DNA from: an uncultured Dorea sp.
GTDB lineage: Bacteria > Bacillota > Clostridia > Lachnospirales > Lachnospiraceae
Assembly: GCA_910584615.1 (NCBI GenBank)
Contig: CAJUAM010000008.1
Span: 285-64,284, forward strand
DNA length: 64,000 nt
Direction: 5' to 3'
The position numbers and the translations under genes are program-made. Under the pieces are notes generated by a model that was not told the DNA's origin, searched no databases, and worked only from the letters and a program-made list of their open reading frames with translations. Position 1 is the first letter of the stretch. Each line of letters opens with the position of its first letter. Below, one piece after another: positions 53,502 to 60,501 of this stretch.

Positions 53502-54923
53502 TTAAAAGCGAAAGTCTCTTCTATTATTTTCGCGGATGAGTTTTAAATTTTCCATCACAACCTGCCGTGCTTTTTCATTCGGTACATTCAATACTTCCTT
53601 GTCGATCAGCTTATCACCAAGTGCTTTTGTTTCCGGTGAGGCGTAATCCATCAGATATTCTTCAAGGGTCATCAGGGCATTCGGATGACAGCAATTTTGG
53701 ATCTGCCCTTTTTTGCACAGCGACATAAAGCGGTCCCCGGTTCTTCCTTCACGATAGCACGCGGTACAAAAGCTTGGGATATAGTCCATCTCCATCAGCC
53801 AGTGTACGACTTCATCAAGGGTGCGCCCGTCAATGACATCAAACTGTTCTGACTTTGCGTCTTCTGGTTCCGGTTCGCAGTAGCCTCCGACGCTTGTTTT
53901 GGATCCGCCGCTGATCTGGGAGATACCAAGATGTAATACCCGCTCGCGTGTCTTCTGGCTTTCTCTTGTGGAAATGATCATACCGGTGTAAGGAACGGCA
54001 ATGCGGATACAGGCAACGATTTTCGCGAATGTGTCGTCGTCAATTCCGTTTGTAAACGTACTTGCGTCGATACCGTCTGCGTTGCGGAGCCTTGGAACGC
54101 TGATCGTGTGCGGTCCTACGCCGAATGCGGCCTCAAGATGCTCTGCGTGCATAAGAAGTCCCGCAAATTCATAGCGGTATTTATCGAGCCCGAAAAGAAC
54201 ACCGATCCCTACATCATCAATACCGCCCTCCATAGCACGGTCCATAGCTTCTGTATGGTAATCATAATCGTGCTTCGGACCGGTTGGGTGGAGTTTTAGG
54301 TAACTTTCCTTGTGATAGGTTTCCTGAAACAGGATGTAAGTTCCGATTTCTGCTTCCTTGAGGAGGCGGTAATTATTAACAGTGGTTGCGGCAATGTTGA
54401 TGTTGACACGTCGGATAGCACCGTTTTTATGTTTGATATCGTAGACTGTTTTTATGCTGTCCAGATAATATTCCATCGTGTTGTGTACCGGGTCTTCACC
54501 GGCTTCCAGAGCCAGACGCTTGTGACCCATATCCTGAAGCGCGATGACTTCCCGGCGGATGTCTTCCTGAGAAAGCTGCTTGCGGGGGATATGTCTGTTG
54601 GCTGCGTGGTACGGGCAGTAGGTACAGCCGTTGATACAGTAGTTAGAAAGATAAAGCGGAGCGAAAAGTACGATACGGTTGCCATAAAAATCTTTCTTGA
54701 TCTGTTCTGCAAGACGAAAGATCTTATTGTTTGATCCAGGATCATCACAGGCTAATAAAACCGAAGCCTCTCTGTGACTTAAGCCTTTTCGGTTTTCTGC
54801 TTTTTTAATGATGGATTCTACAAGCGCCAGATTGTTTTTGTTCTCGTCAGCGTAAGCCAGGGTTTTGAGAATCTCTTCGTGATTGATAAAATCATCAGCG
54901 TGTTTTGAATTTACGTCGTACAT
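53502..54923 (-). CDS. hydG: [FeFe] hydrogenase maturase HydG (tyrosine lyase)
   Basis: A 473-aa radical SAM enzyme that cleaves tyrosine to provide CO and CN for the H-cluster. Radical SAM cysteines are in NGCTYCPYHAANR (CxxxCxxC from CING). The auxiliary cluster motif is at the C-terminus, FCTACYREGRTGDRF and onward to CKKG/NCCHPNA. Normal length. Second gene of the maturation operon. Confidence 0.95.
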   Translation of the reverse strand: MYDVNSKHADDFINHEEILKTLAYADENKNNLALVESIIKKAENRKGLSHREASVLLACDDPGSNNKIFRLAEQIKKDFYGNRIVLFAPLYLSNYCINGCTYCPYHAANRHIPRKQLSQEDIRREVIALQDMGHKRLALEAGEDPVHNTMEYYLDSIKTVYDIKHKNGAIRRVNINIAATTVNNYRLLKEAEIGTYILFQETYHKESYLKLHPTGPKHDYDYHTEAMDRAMEGGIDDVGIGVLFGLDKYRYEFAGLLMHAEHLEAAFGVGPHTISVPRLRNADGIDASTFTNGIDDDTFAKIVACIRIAVPYTGMIISTRESQKTRERVLHLGISQISGGSKTSVGGYCEPEPEDAKSEQFDVIDGRTLDEVVHWLMEMDYIPSFCTACYREGRTGDRFMSLCKKGQIQNCCHPNALMTLEEYLMDYASPETKALGDKLIDKEVLNVPNEKARQVVMENLKLIRENNRRDFRF

Positions 54924-54970
54924 GTAGTACCTCCTTATAGTTATATTGTTGTGATGGTTTTTGTTGTTTT

Positions 54971-56020
54971 CTATATATTCAGCGAGTCGCCCCTTGCGGT
55001 CACGATATGGTATCCGATAGACTCCATTCTCTTTTCAAGGCAGTTTCTGCATTGTGCTGACTCATCTCCGGTACAGATCTTGTTGTCATAGAGAAGATAA
55101 TCTTTTCTCACTTCTGTGGGTGAGAGATTTGGCATCACTACATTGGCGCCTGAGAGTATGCCCAGCTCTCTGCCTTTAGGATGGATAGTTCCAAGGGCAG
55201 TAGTAGAAGGAAGGAGAACCTTCGGCAGCATAAGACGGATGCAGCTAAGAAGGAAAAGAGTCAGTTCCAGTGTGCCGCAGGCTTCATCTTTAAATGGAGT
55301 GTCATGGTGGGGGATAAATGGTCCGATTCCCACCATCTGAGGATTAAGTTCCTTTAAGAAAAGCATATCTTCTGATAGAAGTTCCGGTGTCTGGAAAGGA
55401 GATCCAACCATAAATCCGGTCCCTACCTGATATCCGATTTCCTTTAGGTCCCAGAGGCTTTGTCTGCGTTTTTTAGCGCTCAGCGCAGCAGGGTGCAGCA
55501 TAGCATAGTGATTGTCATTATAAGTTTCGTGGCGCAGAAGATACCGGTTGGCTCCTGCGTCAAAAAAAGCCTGATAGCTTGTCTTTTCCCATTCTCCGAT
55601 AGAAAGTGTGATCGCGCAGTCCGGAAAGCTGCCGCGGATTTTCCGGATGAGGTTTACCAGCCTGTCTTCTGTGTAGGAGATATCTTCACCGCTTTGGAGG
55701 ACAAAAGTGCGCAAGCCGAGTTCATAGCCTTCCTGACAGCAGGAAAGTATCGTGTCTTCGTCAAGACGGTATCGGCGGGTATTCCGGTTGCTTCTGCGGA
55801 TGCCGCAGTAGAGGCAGTCGTTTTTGCAGTAATTGGAAAATTCGATCAGTCCCCGTACATAGATGTCCTTTCCATAGTGAAGTTCCCGTATTTCTCTTGC
55901 CTGCGCAAACAGGTAATCAGAAAGTTCTTTTGTCCGGCCCCCAATAAGAGTCGTCCATTCCTTAGAGGAAAGTGTGTGTTCCTGCTTTAGTTTGTCGATC
56001 AGTGTGATGTATCTGTCCAT
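54971..56020 (-). CDS. hydE: [FeFe] hydrogenase maturase HydE
   Basis: A 349-aa radical SAM enzyme. The CxxxCxxC motif is in CKNDCLYCGIRRSNRN (about 60-75). ATG 56020 is chosen because AGGAGA lies about 6 nt upstream; the longer reading to 56056 runs through the leader hairpin. First gene of hydEGF, preceded by a 140-nt structured leader. Confidence 0.94.
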   Translation of the reverse strand: MDRYITLIDKLKQEHTLSSKEWTTLIGGRTKELSDYLFAQAREIRELHYGKDIYVRGLIEFSNYCKNDCLYCGIRRSNRNTRRYRLDEDTILSCCQEGYELGLRTFVLQSGEDISYTEDRLVNLIRKIRGSFPDCAITLSIGEWEKTSYQAFFDAGANRYLLRHETYNDNHYAMLHPAALSAKKRRQSLWDLKEIGYQVGTGFMVGSPFQTPELLSEDMLFLKELNPQMVGIGPFIPHHDTPFKDEACGTLELTLFLLSCIRLMLPKVLLPSTTALGTIHPKGRELGILSGANVVMPNLSPTEVRKDYLLYDNKICTGDESAQCRNCLEKRMESIGYHIVTARGDSLNI

Positions 56021-56191
56021 AGTTCTCCTAAATAAAAATCCTGACGCAAAGGGCATCAGGTTCTAAACCGGAGACGAGGAATGTCCCGGCAAATGTATAC
56101 TTTCGAATCTGTCTGCCTTTTCACTCAGGAATATTCCTTTGTGATCAGTACGTTGAACAGATTATAGCATAATAAGAAAAAAGATACAAGA
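56021..56191 (-). promoter_or_regulatory. hydEGF promoter and terminator/antiterminator leader
   Basis: On the minus strand TTGTAT (about 56186-56191), 17 nt and TATAAT (56163-56168) form a promoter. The leader of about 140 nt ends in an 8-bp hairpin, CCTGATGC/GCGTCAGG (56060-56053 and 56047-56040), running into ATTTTTATTT, an intrinsic terminator directly before the ribosome site. Upstream, CCTGAGTGAAAAGGC (56129-56115) can pair with GCCCTTTGCGTCAGG (56054-56040), which would open that hairpin. This is a transcription-attenuation layout. No known riboswitch class was matched. Confidence 0.65.
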
Positions 56192-56229
56192 AAGATATTG
56201 ACTAGAATATAACTGGAGGTAAGGGGGTT

Positions 56230-56685
56230 ATGAAAATTATATTATTACTTTTTTTTGTTATCCTTATTTTGGTATCATATCAGGATAGGAAGAGTATGGA
56301 GATTAAAGACGGCTGTCATATAATGATTTTACTGCTGGCAGTTATGGAAATATTTGCTGAACCGGAAATGGGGATATTATCAAGGCTTTTAGGCGCGCTG
56401 TGTATCAGTGCGCCTATGCTTGTGCTGGCACTCCTTGTTACCGGTGCGTTTGGGGGAGGGGATATCAAGCTGATGGCGGCGGCAGGCCTGCTTTTGGGGT
56501 GGAAAAGTACAATTACTGCGGCTGTGATTGCAGTTTTTGCCGCAGGGGTGTATGCAGCATTTTTAATAATAAGAAAGAAGGCAAGTAAAGGCAGCAGCTT
56601 TGCGCTGGGACCTTTTTTATGCGCAGGTCTGGCAGTCAGTGCGTTGTGGGGGGAAGAGCTGTGGCAGTTGTGGCAAAGTTGGTAA
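56230..56685 (+). CDS. A24-type prepilin peptidase (short form)
   Basis: A 151-aa membrane aspartic protease with four or more helices. The two catalytic Asp are in VSYQDRKSMEI (about 19) and GAFGGGDIKLMAA (GxGD-type, about 77). It lacks the N-terminal methylase domain, as in TadV/CpaA. It would cleave type IV pilin-like leaders, but no pilin or secretion genes are visible in the window. Divergent from hydE. Confidence 0.88.
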   Translation: MKIILLLFFVILILVSYQDRKSMEIKDGCHIMILLLAVMEIFAEPEMGILSRLLGALCISAPMLVLALLVTGAFGGGDIKLMAAAGLLLGWKSTITAAVIAVFAAGVYAAFLIIRKKASKGSSFALGPFLCAGLAVSALWGEELWQLWQSW

Positions 56686-56767
56686 AATATCTGTTGCTGT
56701 TTTTAGGGCTTTCATGCTATAGTTAATAAAACGGGGAAGGGGGGTATTATATTGGGAGAGAGAAACT

Positions 56768-57571
56768 ATGACAAGAGAGGAACGGGTCAGCCGCCTTATT
56801 GATTATCTGAAAAAGGAAAATGACGGTTATGCCTCCATTATGGAACCGGTGGATTACCATGAAAAGCGAAATCTTCTGAGAAGTCTTATGAATGTGCGCT
56901 GGCCGGGGGAAGCACAGCCGGGATATATAGCGCTTCAGGATGAGCTGTTAAAAGATGAACTAAAGAAAAAAAGGATCGTCCGCCTAAGGGATATCCCGGT
57001 TGTGGCTGATGAGTATCCTTTAAGCGGTATCAAAAACGCGGACAGGATATCTATATGGCAGGGAGACATTACAAGACTTTCCGTTGACGCTATCGTGAAT
57101 GCCGCCAACAGCCAGATGCTGGGCTGTTTTGTACCTTGTCACGGATGTATTGATAATGCCATACATTCGGCGGCAGGTATCCAGCTGCGCAACGAATGCG
57201 CAGAGATCATGGACAGGCAGGGACACGAGGAGCCGACCGGAAGGGCAAAGATAACAAAGGGGTATAACCTTCCGGCAAAGCATGTGATACATACAGTAGG
57301 ACCTGTCGTGGGAGTCAGTGTTACGCAAAAGCAGAAAGAGCAGCTTAAGTCCTGCTATCTAAGCAGCATGATCCTTGCCGAGAGGGAGAGACTTTGGTCC
57401 ATAGCATTCTGCTGCATATCTACCGGTGAATTTCATTTTCCGAATAAGCTGGCAGCACAGATCGCAGTAGAGACAGTAGACCGCTATCTTACAAAATCAA
57501 AGCTTGAGAGAGTAGTGTTTAACGTATTTAAAGATGAGGATTTGAACATATACAAAAAACTGATGAGATAA
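56768..57571 (+). CDS. Zn-type macrodomain protein-ADP-ribose hydrolase
   Basis: A 267-aa protein: an N-terminal helical extension (about 1-85) and a macrodomain (about 90-265). The loop NSQMLGCFVPCHGCIDNAIH carries the Cys/His zinc ligands that mark the Zn-macro subclass; VIHTVGPVVG and ISTGEFHFPNKLA complete the ADP-ribose site. Members in staphylococci and streptococci remove ADP-ribose from protein and are paired with SirTM. Here no SirTM, lipoate or GcvH-L gene is adjacent; the next genes encode iron-sulfur redox proteins. Confidence 0.9.
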   Translation: MTREERVSRLIDYLKKENDGYASIMEPVDYHEKRNLLRSLMNVRWPGEAQPGYIALQDELLKDELKKKRIVRLRDIPVVADEYPLSGIKNADRISIWQGDITRLSVDAIVNAANSQMLGCFVPCHGCIDNAIHSAAGIQLRNECAEIMDRQGHEEPTGRAKITKGYNLPAKHVIHTVGPVVGVSVTQKQKEQLKSCYLSSMILAERERLWSIAFCCISTGEFHFPNKLAAQIAVETVDRYLTKSKLERVVFNVFKDEDLNIYKKLMR

Positions 57572-57610
57572 AAAGCGGCACATCATTATACTTCAGGTAA
57601 AAGGAAAGGA

Positions 57611-58645
57611 ATGATATGGTTTATGGATAGGGTAAGATTAGGAAGAACAGAGATCATTGTGAATAAAAATGGTTTTGGCGCGCTTCCGATCCAGCGTGTC
57701 ACTAAGGAGGAAGCGGCTAAAATACTGAGGAAGGCATATGATAACGGTGTGCGTTTGTTTGATACTGCAAGAGCGTATACCGACAGTGAAGAAAAGCTGG
57801 GATATGCGCTTTCTGATGTACGAAAACAGATTTTTATTACCACGAAGACAATGGCAGAGGATGCGCAGATGTTCTGGAGAGATCTGGAGACTTCTCTGAG
57901 AACCTTAGGAACGGATTATATTGATATCTATCAGTTCCACAATCCGTCTTTTTGTCCGAAGCCCGGAGGAAAAGACGGTCTATACGACGCTATGATCGAG
58001 GCGAAAAGACAGGGGAAGATCCGTTATATAGGAATTACGAACCATCGACTTGCGATCGCGGAGGAGGCAGTAAAAAGCGGGCTTTATGATACGCTTCAAT
58101 TCCCTTTCAGCTATCTTAGTTCTGGGAATGAGAAGAAGCTTACGAAGCGGTGTAAAGAAAAAGATGTGGGATTTCTGGCAATGAAAGCATTGGCAGGAGG
58201 ACTTATCAACCGGTCCGCTCTTGCGTATGCTTTCATGAATGAATATGATAACGTGCTTCCGATCTGGGGAATACAGCGTGAGAGTGAGCTGGATGAATTT
58301 TTGTCATATCAGGAAGATCCGCCGGTATATGAAGGTGAGATTGCAGAAAAGATCGCGGAGGATATAAAAGAGCTTCAGGGTGATTTCTGCAGAGGCTGCG
58401 GATACTGTATGCCGTGTCCGGCAGACATAGAGATCAATAACTGTGCCAGAATGTCGCTTCTTATCCGCCGTGCGGTATCGGCGAATTTTTTAAATGAAGA
58501 GACACAGGAGAAGATGAAAAAGATAGAAGGGTGCTTAGAATGCGGGAAGTGTAAGTCGAAATGTCCATACGGCCTTGACACGCCGGAACTTTTAAAGAAG
58601 AATTATAAGGATTATAAAGAGGTTTTAGAAGGGAAGGCTGTATAA
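57611..58645 (+). CDS. Aldo/keto reductase with C-terminal iron-sulfur domain
   Basis: A 344-aa protein. The AKR barrel starts VRLGRTEIIVNKNGFGALPI and has the YTDSEEKLG and GITNHRL segments. The last 80 residues are ferredoxin-like: CRGCGYCMPCPADIEINNC and CLECGKCKSKCPYGL. Such fusions in anaerobes probably pass electrons between ferredoxin and NAD(P)H-linked reduction; the substrate is unknown. ATG 57623 (MDRVRLGR) is an alternative start. The next iron-sulfur gene begins 29 nt downstream. Confidence 0.9.
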   Translation: MIWFMDRVRLGRTEIIVNKNGFGALPIQRVTKEEAAKILRKAYDNGVRLFDTARAYTDSEEKLGYALSDVRKQIFITTKTMAEDAQMFWRDLETSLRTLGTDYIDIYQFHNPSFCPKPGGKDGLYDAMIEAKRQGKIRYIGITNHRLAIAEEAVKSGLYDTLQFPFSYLSSGNEKKLTKRCKEKDVGFLAMKALAGGLINRSALAYAFMNEYDNVLPIWGIQRESELDEFLSYQEDPPVYEGEIAEKIAEDIKELQGDFCRGCGYCMPCPADIEINNCARMSLLIRRAVSANFLNEETQEKMKKIEGCLECGKCKSKCPYGLDTPELLKKNYKDYKEVLEGKAV

Positions 58646-58674
58646 GAGCAGTAGATTTCCTGAGGAGGTGCGGC

Positions 58675-59943
58675 ATGGGTCATCTGACGACGAAGGATGC
58701 GTATAAGAATTTAGAAGACAGGATCAACTGGTTCACACAGGGCGCGCCTGCTTCTGAGACATTGTATAAGATTCTTCAGGTCTTATATACAGAGAAAGAA
58801 GCAAAATGGGTATCACTCCTTCCAGTGCGTCCGTTTACACTTAAGCGGGCAGCAAAGATCTGGGGGACGACGGAAGCAAAAGCGGAGAAGTTATTGGATC
58901 ATCTCTGTGAGAAAGCACTTTTAGTCGATTCTGATCATAAAGGGGAGAGGCAGTTTGTGATGCCGCCTCCGATGGCGGGATTTATTGAATTTGCCTTAAT
59001 GCGCACAAGGGGGGATATCGATCAGAAATACTTAAGCGAGCTTTACTATCAGTATATGAATGTGGAAGAGGATTTTGTAAAAGATCTGTTCTTTGCCGCG
59101 GAGACGAGGCTGGGGCGGGTGTATGTACAGGAACCTGTGCTGGCTAATGACAAGACAAATCATATATTGGATTATGAACGGGCTACCCATATCGTAGAGG
59201 AAGCAAAGTATATCGGGCTTGGGACTTGTTACTGCCGCCATAAGATGTACCATGCGGGACATCCGTGCGAGATCAACGCGCCGTGGGAGGTATGCCTTAC
59301 CTTTGATAATGTCGCGCGCTCTCTTGCGGAGCATGGAGATTATGCAAGGCTGATCTCTAAGGAAGAAGCGAAAGAGGTCTTAGAGCTTTCTTATGAAAGC
59401 AATCTGGTGCAGATCGGGGAAAATGTCAGGGAACATCCGGCATTTATCTGCAACTGCTGCGGGTGCTGCTGTGAAGCGCTGCAGGCGGCACGTAAGTTTG
59501 GCCCTATGCAGCCGGTGGCTACGACGAATTATATTCCGAAAGTGTCTATAGAGACATGTATCGGTTGCGGGAAATGCGCGGAGGTATGTCCTATATTGGC
59601 GATTTCCATAAAAGAAAAACGTCCGGTTATTGATGAGGAAATCTGTCTTGGGTGCGGCGTATGCGCAAGAAACTGCCCTGTGAAGGCGATCCGGCTGGAA
59701 AGAAGGCCGATTCAGGTTATAACACCGGTGAACAGTACACATCGTTTTGTACTTCAGGCGATTGAGAAAGGAACGCTGCAGAATCTGGTTTTCGATAATC
59801 AGGCATTTGCCAATCACAGAGCGATGGCAGCAGTGTTTGGAACTATTTTAAAGCTTCCGCCTTTAAAGCAGGCGCTGGCAAGCAGACAGTTTAAGTCCAT
59901 ATATCTGGATAAGCTGTTATCTATGTATCAAAAGGAACAGTAA
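58675..59943 (+). CDS. 4Fe-4S ferredoxin-domain protein
   Basis: A 422-aa protein. The N-terminal third looks like a winged-helix-type fold (VRPFTLKRAAKIWGTTEAKA). A Cys-rich middle has GTCYCRHKMYHAGHPCE and FICNCCGCCCEAL. Two ferredoxin motifs follow, CIGCGKCAEVCPI and CLGCGVCARNCPV. The family is common in anaerobes as an uncharacterised 4Fe-4S protein. GAGGAGG 6 nt before the ATG and the adjacent AKR gene suggest a shared redox task. Confidence 0.88.
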   Translation: MGHLTTKDAYKNLEDRINWFTQGAPASETLYKILQVLYTEKEAKWVSLLPVRPFTLKRAAKIWGTTEAKAEKLLDHLCEKALLVDSDHKGERQFVMPPPMAGFIEFALMRTRGDIDQKYLSELYYQYMNVEEDFVKDLFFAAETRLGRVYVQEPVLANDKTNHILDYERATHIVEEAKYIGLGTCYCRHKMYHAGHPCEINAPWEVCLTFDNVARSLAEHGDYARLISKEEAKEVLELSYESNLVQIGENVREHPAFICNCCGCCCEALQAARKFGPMQPVATTNYIPKVSIETCIGCGKCAEVCPILAISIKEKRPVIDEEICLGCGVCARNCPVKAIRLERRPIQVITPVNSTHRFVLQAIEKGTLQNLVFDNQAFANHRAMAAVFGTILKLPPLKQALASRQFKSIYLDKLLSMYQKEQ

Positions 59944-60013
59944 GGATTTTTGCTGAAACGGCAGTACGCGGATGTTGCTTTATGAATATATTGTTGAAAG
60001 ACGAGAAGATATT

Positions 60014-60436
60014 ATGATCAGAAGATTACAGAGAACAGATATAGAAAATGTTGCTGATATCTGGCTGGAAACGAATATAAAAGCCCATGATTTTATTTCA
60101 GAACAATATTGGCGGGGGAATTTTGACGCAGTAAAAGAAATGCTTACGCAGGCAGAGGTCTATATTTATGAAGACGAGAGCGGGATACAGGGATTTATTG
60201 GTCTGAACGGCGATCATATCGAAGGGATCTTCGTCAGAAGAAAGGTACAATCTACAGGTATCGGCAGACAGCTTTTGGATTTTGTGAAGAAAAGGAAACA
60301 AAAGATGAGCCTGACTGTATATCAAAAAAATACGCGGGCAATAAAGTTTTATCAAAGAGAAAAGTTCTGTATTCAATCCGAAGGTTTAGATGAAGATACG
60401 GGCGAAAGAGAATATGTTATGAAATGGATGGGATGA
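60014..60436 (+). CDS. GNAT-family N-acetyltransferase
   Basis: A 140-aa acetyltransferase. IEGIFVRRKVQSTGIGRQLL (about 69-88) contains the Q/R-x-x-G-x-G/A acetyl-CoA loop (QSTGIG), and NTRAIKFYQREKF is the usual C-terminal segment. ATG 60014 is preferred to 59972 because the conserved protein begins MIRRLQRTDIE. Substrate unknown. It is unrelated in layout to the putative toxin at 187. Confidence 0.88.
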   Translation: MIRRLQRTDIENVADIWLETNIKAHDFISEQYWRGNFDAVKEMLTQAEVYIYEDESGIQGFIGLNGDHIEGIFVRRKVQSTGIGRQLLDFVKKRKQKMSLTVYQKNTRAIKFYQREKFCIQSEGLDEDTGEREYVMKWMG

Positions 60437-60501
60437 TTCAGAGGATCCATTGATTTAAATATAAACTATTAGGTATGATCTGGTTGAGAGGAGAAATGTG
60501 T

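Noticed and set aside
56021..56150. hydE leader as a c-di-GMP (GEMM) or SAM riboswitch
   Set aside because: A GATTCGAAAG stretch and GGCAGAC recall GEMM, but the conserved receptor and the following core are absent. No SAM-I or SAM-II core is seen either.
51518..57571. Sirtuin plus Zn-macrodomain as a SirTM ADP-ribosylation operon
   Set aside because: The genes are about 4.5 kb apart with the minus-strand hyd genes between, the sirtuin has ordinary deacylase motifs, and no GcvH-L or lipoate ligase gene is present.
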